Positions 1 to 11,584 of a stretch of DNA of 64,000 nucleotides are shown here, one piece after another (within the stretch, counting starts at the first letter, position 1; each line of letters opens with the position of its first letter). Source of the stretch: Podocnemis expansa (lineage: Eukaryota > Chordata > Testudines > Podocnemididae); contig ML681997.1 in the NCBI GenBank assembly GCA_007922195.1, positions 9,945,429-10,009,428 of the forward strand, written 5' to 3'. Below the pieces are notes generated by a model. It had not been told where the DNA came from and made no database searches. It saw nothing but the letters and a program-made list of their open reading frames with translations. The translations under genes and the position numbers were made by a program.

Positions 1-596
1 ATCTTCATTTCACTTTTAATCAAGATCTGCATGCTACAACATATGCTCTCGCTAGCTCCGGGGCTTGACACTTCCCCCCACTCACATTGCACCTAGCTGT
101 CCACAGTCCCACAAGGATGTAGTGCATGGGATGGAAGCCTGGCCAGGTTTTTTCCTGAGGGCACTGTGCTGCGCAGAGTGCATAGAAGGGAGAAATGGTT
201 CCCCACAGACTTGCTCCCCTCCTATTCCTCATTTTCTTCTGGTCCATCAAATCACGCACCATTTCTTGGATGACCTATCTTCACCCACATTTCTGTTTAG
301 GAATCAGAGCCTTTAGCACTGTCAAAAATTTCATACACAGTACTGAGGCCAACAACCAAAATCTTTTTCTGTGCTACTTTGCCAGCATCCTTTTATTTTA
401 TTTTACTTTATTTTTAGTTTAAGTGTTAATATGGAAAGTTCATGTCTGATTGAATATAGCACTGTATTTCTTTTGGCAAAGGTGGACTGTAAATTTAGGC
501 AGAAAATGCCTGCACTAATGAGAGTCATGGTAGTTACTAGAAGAGAGCTAGAAACAATAACATTGGCATTGCTATCTATGCTTCAGTAAAAAGGTC
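1..596. other. Intronic sequence, nothing recognised
   Basis: AT-rich non-coding sequence on the 3' side of the KCNH5 pore exon. Open frames here are short and resemble no family I know. Confidence 0.5.
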
Positions 597-790
597 AAGT
601 GGCTAGGACACCACCAGCCTATAAATCCAGAGATCTCAGTTCTAGTTCCAACCCCACCACTGACCTACTGAGTGGCCCTGAGAGTGTGTCAGTTACTCTC
701 TCTACAGCTCAACTTCCCCTTTCATAAAGGCAGGACAAGCAGTTTCTACTCACCTTTGTAAAATGCTTATAATTCTATGGACAAAAATAT
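597..790 (+). repeat. MIR-like ancient SINE
   Basis: The order of phrases matches the MIR consensus as I know it: a GAGATCTCAGTTCTAGTTCC block, a CCACTGACCTACTG block, then a diverged AACTTCCCC and CTTTGTAAAATGCTTATAA end. It is old and diverged. Confidence 0.5.
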
Positions 791-1103
791 ATTGTTGTTA
801 TTATTCAGGAGAGAAACAATGGGAAATCTGGAGGTCATTCTAACATCTCAGAAAAAAATAGCAATGTGCTGTATAGATGCAGAAATGGATAGTGGGATTT
901 TCAGAAACACATGAATTAGCAATATAAATTCCACTGACTTACAACTGATCATATGGACCTAATTCACTTGGCTACTCCCACCCATCCACCTTTAATGCAA
1001 AAAGTGTTTCCTTCATTAAGGCATCAATCCAAGACAGACTTCATTTTAAGCAACATTGAGGTCAATGGAACTATTCATGTGCTTGAACTGAAGCACACAA
1101 TTA

Positions 1104-1226
1104 AGGCCCGAATTCAGGAAAGTATCCCCATCTAGGAAATGTACTAATGATGCGGTTGGTTAAGTGCTTTTTTGAATGGGAATCGATGTAAGAATGTGCA
1201 AAAGCACTTTCCTGAATCAGGGCCTA
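1104..1226. repeat. Foldback MITE (GGCCCNGATTCAGGAAAG ends)
   Basis: The ends form an inverted repeat: AGGCCCGAATTCAGGAAAG at the left and the complement CTTTCCTGAATCAGGGCCT at the right, about 120 bp apart. The interior carries AAGTGC and GCAAAAGCACTT, also complementary. A related unit lies at 23965-24082. No transposase is present. Confidence 0.5.
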
Positions 1227-2159
1227 AGTGCTTTTACTAGATCAGGACTACCTTTTAGTCAATGAAGCAAATTGTTCAGCACATTTATATGAAATGGTTG
1301 GTGTCTGTGGCTCTTGTGATGAGCAAGTGGACAGGCTTGTTTTAAATTCTATAGCCATTTAACTGAAATTTTTATATTATTTGCTTGTGATACTTGGAGT
1401 GTTTTTGTTGTACTGGAAGATCACAATGGATGTTGCGAAAGCACTGAAATTCAGGTTTAAAAATGCAGTTATTATTTTATCTGTATAACATACACGTATA
1501 CTTATGAATTACAGGCAGGGCTGTTAGCACCACATATTATTAGGGTTGCCTCACATTTCCCATTAGGAGAGCCTGTTTTCCATTGCTTACATTCTTTGCC
1601 AAATTTTCACCATGTGGGCTGAAAATGCCTATGCCACATGTCTGCCTCAGGATGATTTTTTTTTGGGGGGGGGGGGGTTGGAAAACTGAAACCAAAATGG
1701 TTCAGTCATTCCCCAGAACAAGGCTGTGATAGGAATGCATTGTTTTTTGCATCTTAAAAAATTCTGGCAACCTTTCCTTAGACAAGCTCTACTGCCCCCA
1801 TGCTTTCCACCAGGGACTTGAAATTCAGCAGAGTTGAGCAGGTAACCTTTCTGTCAGGGGTAAATCTTTTCCAGGATCTGAAAATCTGCCAATATTTGGC
1901 CAAGTTATAAGCCCTTGGAAAAATACAGTTCACACATGTTCTGTGGAGATGGCATAGAGGTTACAAGGGAAATTCCCCAAGAGTCCCTCTACAATGAGCA
2001 GGCTCCAGCCTAGATGGAACGGTCCTTTCTCTGCAATCTCAGTTCTTGACTGCTGTTGGCTGTACTGAGGCTGGGCACTTAGAAATGGAATGTGTCCTGT
2101 GCATGCAATGACCCTGCTAGACTCATGCAATGTAGTTGGAGAAGCTGACTGATTCCAAA
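1227..2159. other. Intronic sequence, homopolymer tract only
   Basis: Nothing coding was recognised. A T-run followed by a G-run lies near 1660-1678. Confidence 0.45.
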
Positions 2160-2560
2160 GCAGAAGGAGATGAGATAAACCCAGGACAGAGGTGACACAA
2201 GGGGAAAGATTAGGTTGAGACAAGGAACAAGGGGTGGGGTGGACCCTGTAGCTAGAACAGAGGAAGAGAGGAAAACCAGGACTAAGAATTTGAGTGGGAA
2301 GAGACCAGAACTGGCTGGGTAGAGATTGGGACAAGGAACTATGGCACGACACCAAGACAGGATAAGAAGTCATTGGAGGGAGATTCTGACTGACTGCCAG
2401 TGGAGACAGGGAACATATATGGAAACGGACCTGGAGACCAGGGTTGTGGAGAGAAATGTATGAGGAACTGAGAGGGAGTGGAAAATGGGGACAAGCTAGA
2501 AAAGAAGATTGGGAAGTGGATGAGAAGCATGGGAAGTGGAGACAGGGTCTGGCTAGATGA
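2160..2560. repeat. Purine-rich degenerate GGGACnnGG-type tract
   Basis: The plus strand is strongly purine-biased with loosely repeated words such as TGGGACAAGGAAC, GAGACAGGGAAC and GGACTGG. It opens long serine/proline-rich frames on the minus strand (1930-2734) that look like compositional artefacts. A similar tract lies at 26370-26930. Confidence 0.4.
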
Positions 2561-4062
2561 AGAGGATAGTACTGAGATAAGCAGATAGGAATGACAAAGG
2601 GATAGGTTAGATGAGAGACTGCCTAAAGAGAGACACTTGGAGGAGGGAAAGACCATAAAAGAGCTGGTGCAGCACCCAGCAGAACATACTCCTGTCCAGA
2701 GCTTGGATTGAAGAGTCTTGACATTAGTCAGCAAATACCTGTGAAACCAACTAGCAAAGCATTCCTCTTCCTTCCAATGCTACTCTACACTGACTGACTG
2801 AGCAGTAGTAGGTTGTTAACTCAAGTGGCAGAGATCTATGTCATGGGTCTAAAGGTTCCAACCCCACTGATGACCCATGGTGATGTCAATGTCATGCCGC
2901 ATGATGGAATTTGCTTTTTCAAATTGCTCATTTTAAAAGCTAGGAAATTGCACACAAGAAGTGTGTTAAAGGAACGTTGCCAAGTCGAGCAAAAATTGGG
3001 CAATTCCAGAATTAAGGCTGCCATTGTGGCCCAACTCAGCTATTATGTTTTACACACATACAGGAAGACACGGTCCCCATTCTAAAAGAACTTACAATCT
3101 AAAAAAAGACAATAAAGAGCTAAAGAGTTAGGGAAAGAGATATAAGCACAATAAACATAACCAAGTTGCTGAGTGCATGTGGTTTGTTAGATCCAGTTTT
3201 GTTTGTCTGGACTATTACTTGAGGGTGGGGGGAGAGGAGGGAAGAAATGTAAAGAAGTACATCGAGCAGAAAAGGTCCATTTTAATGTCAAAAATCATAC
3301 TAAATTGTAGTCATTTAAGAATAGTCTTTTCTTAACTCAGAAACTGAGCATCTTTAACTGAGAAGCAGCAAACCTGAAAGATTCCATTTCTACAGAACTG
3401 TGTTTCAGAACAGGAACAGAATTCAAAATTCAGAAAATGGCACCAGAGAGCCTTGAGGCAATGGGAATCACCTCAATGAGAAGGGATAATCACTTGTGAC
3501 ATGAGCATCATGGAAGAAATTTATAATCTAATTTCATTTTATTTTAATACTGGTTACACTTTAGGAGCAGGACTGGCCCAAAATTCTACTTTAATATTCA
3601 CAATGGATTTCAAAAGAAGCAAAAAACACCTTTTATTCTGTTCAAAGATTTGCAGGATTTCTTCAGTCTTTCAAACGAACTTTGAAATGAAACACGAATG
3701 AAAGTGCTTATTTGCTTTTATTTCAATTGTTGAAAGATTATTTTACGGTTTTTGGTTTTTTTTGCTTATTTTTACTTTCCTTTCTTTGTTCACTTTTTTT
3801 AAAGAGAGGGGGAAAATAGAGATTTCCCTATTCTCGCTCTCTAACTTATATTTGTAATTTCCCCCTATTTACCCAAAGGGCAAAGTGGGGAAAAAATGAG
3901 TAACTTGAGGGAAAAAATTTAAGATTGAAGGGGGGGGGGACCTTAAAAATTCTATATAGATTGAAATTGAGAAGATATATGAAATTTTCATTTCAAAAAT
4001 TACAACCAACCAAAAACTTTCCACAAAAATTTCAGTTAAGATTAATACCTCATTTCATTCAG

Positions 4063-4066
<4 letters not shown>
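2561..4066. other. Intronic sequence, nothing recognised
   Basis: AT-rich and non-coding. A phrase near 3072-3105 (CCCCATTCTAAAAGAACTTA) resembles the tail of widespread old amniote repeats but is too short to assign. Confidence 0.4.

Positions 4067-4104
<38 letters not shown>
4067..4104 (+). repeat. (GA)19 microsatellite
   Basis: A perfect run of 19 GA dinucleotides. Confidence 0.97.
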
Positions 4105-4107
<3 letters not shown>

Positions 4108-5796
4108 TTTAATGACAAATTTCTGACCCATTCTACTCAGAAGAATTTCATTGTGCAATCTAGAGTACAGTGGATCCAAGCACTGACATCTTCACAGAAG
4201 CCCAGATCCAAAGCACTGCAAGGAAGAGGATGAAAACAACTGATATGCCATTTCTTCATCCAATGCCATGGGTCAAATGGAATCCAGCCTTAAACCCCCC
4301 ACATACTTTCAACATGGTATAGTGCACTTGGACTGAAGACATGAGAAAATTGTGCAAAAACTGAGAAAACCTAATATGGGTTGTGATGTGGCCATTAAAT
4401 GTAACCAGATTCTTCACATTTTACAGTGTACATATAGTATCTTCTATCCTAAAAACTTTAGATCTCTTTATAAACTTTAAACATGTGATGTCACTGCAAG
4501 ATAATGTTAACTTGCAGTGTTACCACACTGCACTGGTTCCTCCCATTGGGCTGGAACTTTATTTACTACTGTCAAACTAACTAGTAATTTTTCAGATGTT
4601 TAAGCCTCTCCAGGCATGCAAAGGTGTCACTTGTTCCTCTAGTTCTAACACTGAACAAAGGACAAAATCTAGACAAGGGGAAATAGCTTGATTTAAATTA
4701 AAGGTCAGCACTTCCTTAGCGTTGAGGCTTTCCATTCCCCCTCCCCGCCCCCATATTCCAACTTGCTTCTTAAATCCTGCTTTCTAGGACTCCATCTCTT
4801 CTCTCAACCCCAATTCCTTACATGTAGGAAACCAGAGGTTTAGCTGCAGAAAAAATGAGCTCAGTATATGAAGGAGACAAGATGAAAATGCCTGTTTGCA
4901 AACTGAAATGCATACCTAACATGCACAAAACGTGGGATCCTGCCGACAATGTGTGTCATATACATTTCATTGTTAGGCACCAAAGCTACTAAATGTTCTG
5001 TGCATGCATACCTTGCACTCATGCAGGGCCCTACTTATTCTTATTGGGCTCCGCAGAAGGCCCACCTACACACAACTCCTTGCCGGATCAAGGGTTAAAA
5101 TATTCATTTCACTCTTCAACTTACTGAAGTGACCTGAAGCTGAACTTGTAAATTAAAGATCTGCAGCTAAATAAGCTAATATCCTGGTGGGCTACCACAG
5201 GATTTGCTTGCCAACCTCACATAATACAACAGGCCTTTTGTGATCTAGATGGATTAATTAAAGCCCTTGCTTACTGAGAAATGGAGACATTTTGGGTATT
5301 CTGGGAAAATGTGAGTACTGCTCTCAAAATCATTTATAGGACATATGTGTCACATTGGATAACCTATAAATAGGCAGAAGAACTGCCTAGGGGTTCCCCC
5401 ATACACACTTGGGCACCTTTTATTTTTGCAAACCTATGACTAAGACATTTTTAGTCATTTTATATAACGTTATGCAGTAACAGCTAAATACCATTTCTTC
5501 TCTTTCCTCTCCCAATCTTTGCCCCTTCTTCAAAGACCACATCCATTTAAATGTAGCATACCACCAATAATAGAAGTAGTGCATATATAAACCTGCTACC
5601 TCTGTAACTTCACAAGAATTCCACTAACACTTCCCAAAGAGGCCGTGTTAGAGTGTAAAGCCATTTGTATTACAGGCACATGTTTTTTTCTACAAACCAG
5701 CTGCCTGCATATTTTAAAACTGACAGCATTTCAGAGCACAAGCGAAACCAAGAGAACATACCCACAGTACTTCTGTCACGAAAATCCATCGTACAC
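4105..5796. other. Intronic sequence, nothing recognised
   Basis: No coding potential, RNA gene or clear repeat family was recognised. Confidence 0.45.
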
Positions 5797-5809
5797 TCTC
5801 CAATCCATA
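5797..5809 (+). repeat. Left target-site duplication of PLE
   Basis: TCTCCAATCCATA, repeated exactly at 8007-8019 directly after the PLE terminus. Confidence 0.8.
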
Positions 5810-6555
5810 AAAAGCAAGGGGTCTTGTGGCACTTAAAGGCTAACAGATTTATTTATTGCATCAGCTTTCGTGGGAGAAAATCCCACTTCATCAGATGCTT
5901 TGAAGAGGGGGAATTTACAGAATTGGATGAAAATAAATGCAGGGGAGTGTAAGACATGGGATCAGGTCATACTGCAACAGCAAAAGCAGAGCATTTGTAA
6001 GGATTCAAACTCTAGGAAACAGCACACAGAGGGAGGGTGAAGTCAAATGACCTGTTATAATGTGGAAAGAATCCATAGTCACGATTCAGCCCTGCTTTCA
6101 CTCAATCTAATCTGCATATTATTTGAATTTTGGCTGTTTCTCTTTGAAGTCTTGATCTCCCATTGATTTTCTTCAGGACCATCATTAACAAATCATCAAT
6201 GGAGTGATTAGGAAGACAGAAGTGCTCAGCAACTGTTTTTTGTTTTGGTTTGGTTTTTTTTTTGGTATGTGTTGTGATTTCTGATGTCAGTTTTGCATGC
6301 ATTTATTCTTCTGCATAGGGACTGTCTTGTTTGTCCAATGTGTAAGGTGCGGGGGCATTTCTGGCACCTGATAGCATAGATCACATTAGTGGATGAGCAG
6401 GTAAATGAGCCTTTGATGGAGTAGCTGGCTTGATTAGGTCCTGCAATGGTGTCTTTAGTGCAGATATGTGGACAAAGTTGGCAGTGTGATTTGTTGCAGG
6501 GATATGTGCCTGCTTTAATGTTTCTGTTGTAAGGTCTGTAGTTGCTGGTGAGCAT

Positions 6556-6775
6556 CATGGCCCCACAACACGCCAACATTTTTATGGGCAACTTAGAATG
6601 TTTCCTCAAGTCTCATCCCAAAGCACCTCTCCTCTACTTATGCTATATTGATGACATCATCTGGACCCATGGTAAAGATTTCCACAGAGATTTCAACAAT
6701 TTCTACCCCACAATCAAATTGAGCCTGAAACACTCCACACGAGATCCACTTTCTGGACACTACAGTACAAATTAG
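6556..6775 (+). pseudogene. PLE reverse transcriptase fragment (motifs B-C)
   Basis: The frame reads MAPQHANIFMGNLECFLK and then LLYLCYIDDIIW, the catalytic YxDD box of a PLE reverse transcriptase, followed by FHRDFNNFYPTIKLSLKHS. The corresponding part of the second PLE (59664-59927, minus) has APQYANIFMG and YLRYIDDIFII. Everything N-terminal to motif B is missing at the junction with the inverted arm. The frame stops at 6773 and the rest is decayed. Confidence 0.75.
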
Positions 6776-7170
6776 GGATGGACACATCAACACCACTCTC
6801 TATCGAAAACCTACTGATCGGTATAGTTATCTACATCCCTCAAGCTTGCATCCTAAACACACCACATGATCCATTGTTTACAGCCAAGCCCTAAGATATA
6901 ACCGCATTTACTCTGATCCTCAGACAGAGACAGACATCTTGAGGATCTCTATCAAGCTTTCTTAAACCACAGTACACACCTGGAGAAGTAAAGAAACAGA
7001 CTGACAGAGCTAGATGGGTACCCCACAGTCAACTACTACAGGAAAGGCCCAAAAAAGAAAACAACAGAATGCCACTGGTCACCACATACAACCCACAAGT
7101 CTGACCTCTACAACAGATCATTAAGGACCTACAGCCTATTTTAAAGGATGACCCCTCACTCTCTCTAGCC

Positions 7171-7674
7171 TTGGGAGACAGACTTCTCCTCCCCTACAGG
7201 CAACCCCCAAACCTTAAACAGATGTTCACCACCAACTACAGACCTAACAACAGAAACATTAAAGCAGGCACATATCCCTGCAACAAATCACACTGCCAAC
7301 TTTGTCCACATATCTGCACTAAAGACACCATCACAGGACCTAATCAAGCCAGCTACTCCATCAAAGGCTCATTTACCTGCTCATCCACTAATGTGATCTA
7401 TGCTATCAGGTGCCAGAAATGCCCCCGCACCTTACACATTGGACAAACAAGACAGTCCCTATGCAGAAGAATAAATGCATGCAAAACTGACATCAGAAAT
7501 CACAACACATACCAAAAAAAACCCAAAACAAAACAAAAAACAGTTGCTGAGCACTTCTGTCTTCCTAATCACTCCATTGATGATTTGTTAATGATGGTCC
7601 TGAAGAAAATCAATGGGAGATCAAGACTTCAAAGAGAAACAGCCAAAATTCAAATAATATGCAGATTAGATTGA
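7171..7674 (+). pseudogene. PLE polyprotein C-terminus: zinc finger plus GIY-YIG endonuclease
   Basis: An open stretch of 167 codons (the Met is internal, not a start). Residues about 35-50 hold CNKSHCQLCPHIC, the Cys-rich linker seen in PLEs between RT and endonuclease. Residues about 78-110 read SSTNVIYAIRCQKCPRTLHI followed by GQTRQSLCRR. This is the GIY-YIG core, with IYA and HIG standing for the two name motifs and an arginine helix. The end, EHFCLPNHSIDDLLMMVL, is typical of the family. In PLEs this nuclease nicks the target for reverse transcription. The upstream RT is truncated, so the product is non-functional. The minus strand at 6102-6609 encodes nearly the same protein in the inverted arm, with the same INACKTDIRNH stretch. 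Confidence 0.8.
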
Positions 7675-8006
7675 GTGAAAGCAGGGCTGAATCGTGACTA
7701 TGGATTCTTTCCACATTATAACAGGTCATTTGACTTCACCCTCCCTCTGTGTGCTGTTTCCTAGAGTTTGAATCCTTACAAATACTCTGCATTTGCTGTT
7801 GCAGTATGACCTGATCCCATGTCTTACACTCCCCTGCATTTATTTTCATCCAATTCTGTAAATTCCCCCTCTTCAAAGCATCTGACGAAATGGGATTTTC
7901 TCCCAAGAAATCTCACGTGATAAATAAATCTGTTAGTCTTTAAATGCCACAAAACTCCTTGCTTTTCTTTGCTTTACTAGACTAACACGGCTGCCCCTTT
8001 GGAACT

Positions 8007-8019
8007 TCTCCAATCCATA
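8007..8019 (+). repeat. Right target-site duplication of PLE
   Basis: The exact second copy of TCTCCAATCCATA; fixes the right boundary of the element. Confidence 0.8.
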
Positions 8020-8057
8020 TGCACTGAAGACGCATGAAAAAGTGATGCATGATCTCA

Positions 8058-8150
8058 CAGACATGGGGTCAGAAGAGACCTGTATGATCACGTACTCTGA
8101 TCTGCACAATGCAAACCACAGAACTTAACCTGATCAGATTATTTTATTTC
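8058..8150 (-). mobile_element. Old CR1 LINE 3' remnant
   Basis: GGGGTCAGAAGAGACC followed by a TGATC..GTACTCTGATCTGCA stretch resembles the 3' end of old CR1/L3 copies in reverse orientation. It is short and strongly diverged. Confidence 0.35.
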
Positions 8151-8480
8151 AATCCTTTTGACGTTTAGAAGTAATTTAGGCTACTGACTCTTCCGGAGTC
8201 TTGTTCTTCCCTCAACATCTAAAGAAGAATTCCATATAAAATAATATGGTACAATTAGAGAATATTAAAGCTGTAAAGTTTAAAACTGCCTTGAAACTAC
8301 TCTTCCCTGGACCAGTTCCTGGTCCAAAGAGAAAGCCCTATCTTTTATCTCTCTCTCGTTGTCCTCTCTACCAGATCTGCTACAGTAGCAACAGTGAATG
8401 AATCCACTCCTGAATGTATAGTGGCTGGAGACCTCATGATTACACAACTGATTCTTCAGAGCTATCAGGAAAGCTCAAAT

Positions 8481-9340
8481 CACAGAATATTATAGCTGGA
8501 AGGAGCCTCTTGAGGTCATCTAGTCCAACCCCCTGATAAAAGCAGGACCACTCCCACTAAATCATCCTAGCCGAGGTTTTCTCCAACCAGGCCTTTAAAA
8601 AGTTTCCGAAGATGGAGATTCCACCACGTCCCTAGGCAACCCATTCTATCGCTTCACCACCCTCCTGGTGAGAAAGTTTTTCCTAATATGTAACCTAGAC
8701 CTCCCTAGCGGCAACTTGAAACCATTGTTCTTTATCTGTCCTCTGTTACTACTGAGACTAGCCTAGCTCCCTCCTCTTTGGAGCACCCCTTCAAGTAGTT
8801 GAAGGTTGCTATCAAATCCCCCCTCAGTCTTCTCTTCTGCAGACTAAAGCCTAGCTCCTTCAAACTCTCCTCAGAAGTCATATGCCCCAGCCCCCTAATC
8901 ATTTTTGTTGCCCTCCACTGAGCTCTAATTTGTCAACATCCTTTCTGTAGTGGGGAGCCCAAAACTGGATGCAATATTCCAGATACAGCCCCACCAGTGC
9001 CAAATAGAGGGGAATAATCACATCCCTTGATCTAAGAGAAATTCTCCAGATGATACAGCCCAATGTGCCATTGGCCTTTTTGGCAACAAGAGCACACTGT
9101 TGACTCATATCCAGATTCCCATCCACCATAACCTCCAGGTCCTTTTCTACAATGGTGCTACTTAGCTGTCCAGTCCCCAGCCTGTAGCACTACATGGGAT
9201 TCTTCCATTCTAAGTGCAGGACTTTGCATTTGTCCTTGTTGAAGTTCACAAGATTTCATTTTGCCCAAAGCTCCAATTTCTCTAGGTCTCCCTGAATCCC
9301 ACCCCTGACCTCCAGCATATCTACCAAATCTCACCAAGCA
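8481..9340 (-). mobile_element. CR1 LINE, 3' end (RT C-terminus and 3' UTR)
   Basis: Begins at the CR1 3' terminus in reverse orientation (ATAGCTGGAAGGAGCC, then GGTCATCTAGTCCAACCCCC). It continues into the RT C-terminal region, where the minus strand encodes [19 protein letters not shown] and [19 protein letters not shown]. Several stops; 5'-truncated near the FADD region. Confidence 0.85.
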
Positions 9341-10007
9341 GGCTCCTGGAAGTAGCCAGCTGGAAATACATTCAAAACTTCTGCCCTGGAAAAGCCAGCA
9401 GTATCACATCCCAACAAGAAACCACCTTAAAAGGAGGCAGGGGGAAGAGTCCTTCCCTGAAGAGGAACTAGACTTGTCTTATTTTGTAGTGGGGCCATTA
9501 CCACAGTGTTAGATGCAAACACACAGCAGTGAAATCTGACTAAGACAACCCCTCACCTAAACTCCCGTCCTGTGACTGACAGGATTCACCGCGCACATGA
9601 CTCATCTGGCCATTTTTAGACAGCGCCATGCCTTTGAAACATTTCATTAGGGCAGAATTTAGTCCTACCCATACGACGTATCCTCTTCTGCAAGAATTAT
9701 GTGCCAGTGCAAGGGACTTGACCATGCACAGTGCAGGAAGCTACTGGTGGTGCAAGCTTCCTCACACAGCTTTATTAATATGTTTCAATCTTTAGCTCAA
9801 GAAGCAGAGCAAGATCTCTTTATTGTATTCAAGAAACTGCTAGGAAAGGAAGCCAGCCATAATTCTAACCTACAAGCCTCTTCCTTAAAGGGGCAGGATT
9901 GCAGACAAGCCCTCCAGCCATTAACACATATGCCTCTATCCCTGTGCCTATTATGTTTTTGTGCACTATGCACATTATATGATGCATTTCAACAGCAGCA
10001 GCTAGAG
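9341..10007. other. Intronic sequence, nothing recognised
   Basis: The open frames here (for example 9699-10253) run into a GC-rich repeat and resemble no known protein. Confidence 0.4.
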
Positions 10008-10379
10008 CAGGGGTGGGCAAAATGTTTGGCTGGAAGGCTACACCAGCCTCTAGGTGGGCAGAAGAGGGGTGGAGGAAGGCGTGGGGCTGGGATGGGCCAC
10101 CACACTCCAGCCAGGGTGCACTGGGCCCTGGGGGAACAGTCACCACACTGCAGCCAGGGTGCTGCCACTGGGCCCATGCAGTGGGAGACAGGTTGCAGCC
10201 ATGCTCCAGGCCAGTTAGAACACCACTGCATGCAGAGAAAGGGACAGGGCTAGGGGGAGAGTGGCTGCCACTCTCTGAGGAACCACTAGGCAAATGAGGG
10301 AGCATCTGCCAGGCTCTGGCCAGGTCCAGCTGGAGGGTGAGATGGAAAGCTCCCATGAGTCACAGTTTGCCCACCCTAG
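10008..10379. mobile_element. Putative hAT-like non-autonomous element, GC-rich
   Basis: Starts CAGGGGTGGGCAAA and ends TTTGCCCACCCTAG, an imperfect terminal inverted repeat of hAT type (CAGGGG...). The flanks AGCTAGAG and AGCTATCT share five leading bases, a decayed 8-bp target duplication. The interior is GC-rich and opens several spurious frames on both strands. Confidence 0.5.
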
Positions 10380-10586
10380 AGCTATCTGGCAGTTCACACT
10401 GCTCTTGCCCAACCTTTCCCACCAAATGGCCCTGTACTTCCAAGGGGCTCAAAGGCTATGTCTACACCACATTGTAAACCTGGCCTCAGACCAGGTTATA
10501 GTCAAACTTCCCTATCTTTCACACCCAAATATTTCTGACTCAGGCCAACAAGCATCTACAACTTGGGTCCTTGCTGTCACTCAGTT

Positions 10587-10743
10587 CAGGGCTTGACAAA
10601 ATTGGTTCCCAGCTAGGTGCAAGCAATTTTATTTTTGTTCACCAGAGGGCATGCCTCTACTGCATTTCTGAAGCAAAGGTAGAAGCCAGGATGCAAACCC
10701 CAGTCACCATGGCAACCTGGCTCCTGGGTTTTGCCAAGCACTG
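10587..10743. mobile_element. Short hAT-like MITE (CAGGGCTTG ends)
   Basis: The left end is CAGGGCTTGACAAAAT. The right end, read in reverse complement, is CAGTGCTTGGCAAAAC. A diverged relative in opposite orientation occurs at 41102-41236. Flanking octamers ACTCAGTT and CTCAAGTG are only weakly similar. Confidence 0.45.
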
Positions 10744-10979
10744 CTCAAGTGTAAGCCCTGTCCTCTTGCTGTGTGGACTTAATGCAAACCATAGTCCTGA
10801 ATCATGCAGTGCAAAATGCAGCATGGATGTGGTAGCACAGCTGTGAGACCCAGGCTAAGAAACTGTAAACCCAGATTTAAAATGTAGGTTGAAGCCTTGG
10901 AAACATGAAGTCCACAAATGCAAGTTCCATGGACTAAGGTTTGCAATGCCCTTTAGATACACCCCAAGGGGTCAGGGAG

Positions 10980-11584
10980 AGTGAGCATGAGGTCTCTGCT
11001 GGCTCTGGAGAGGTCCAAGTATCCTATTGCTGCAGGATGGGAGGACGGCAGAAAGAACTCATGTCCCTCACATATCTCTAATTCCTGATGGGAGAAGCAG
11101 AAGCAAGAAATTTTGGTACATAGGACTAACCTTTATATGACACAACAGAACCCGTAAGAGCACTATGTTTTATTCAGAGTTAGATATACAATCCAGTACA
11201 TTACTGTTCACATAAAGCCTCCTCTTGCGTGTGCCCTTGTAAGCTTGCTATTTGTTACTGTGCACAGTATGATTTAATCTCCACTGCTGGTAATGACTGT
11301 TGCTGGGAGCCACTCTATTATGTATATTTTCATAAGGATTAAAACTAAATCCTATAGACCCTTGAGATGCTTCCCGGGAGATCTGCCAGACAAACTCCAG
11401 CCTCCAATTAATGCATACAGCATTCAACTGGTACACAGATTTTGCCATCGCAAAATATAGTTGCTTAGATAACCCTGCACAGCTGATTCTCAAAGCACTC
11501 CAGTGGCTGATTACAGTTTGCCACAAAAGAAATGGCTAATGTGACTTGAAGAATAAAAGAATACAGGAATGGCATGAAGAATTA
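10980..11584. other. Intronic sequence, nothing recognised
   Basis: A 92-codon minus-strand frame (11248-11526) lies here without resemblance to any family I know. I consider it chance. Confidence 0.4.

Larger units (their letters stand above)
5810..8006 (+). mobile_element. Penelope-like retroelement, 5'-truncated with inverted 3' arm
   Basis: A 2.2-kb PLE insertion bounded by the 13-bp direct repeat TCTCCAATCCATA at 5797-5809 and 8007-8019. The plus-oriented unit (about 6555-8006) starts inside the reverse transcriptase at MAPQHANIFMG and contains a degraded RT catalytic box (YIDDII) near 6648. It then has a CX4CX2C finger (CNKSHCQLC), a GIY-YIG endonuclease region and the terminal repeat ending GGCTGCCCCTTTGGAACT. 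The low-coordinate part (5810-6555) is the same 3' segment in reverse orientation, nearly identical to 7222-8006. The element is therefore an inverted repeat of about 750-bp arms around about 670 bp of RT. It is not intact. Confidence 0.85.

Noticed and set aside
1930..2734. Two overlapping minus-strand frames of 147 and 131 codons
   Set aside because: Serine/proline/leucine-rich translation of a purine-rich tract. No domain, and the frames shift along the tract, so they are compositional.
9699..10412. Frames up to 184 codons on both strands
   Set aside because: They coincide with a GC-rich hAT-like repeat and are open in several frames simultaneously. No protein similarity.
10447..10980. 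Possible further DNA element with GGCTATGTCTACACC at one end and TTTAGATACACCCC at the other
   Set aside because: The two ends match only weakly in inverse orientation. Not strong enough to list as a feature.
11248..11526. 92-codon minus-strand frame
   Set aside because: No domain, no splice context, no repeat match; consistent with chance in AT-balanced sequence.
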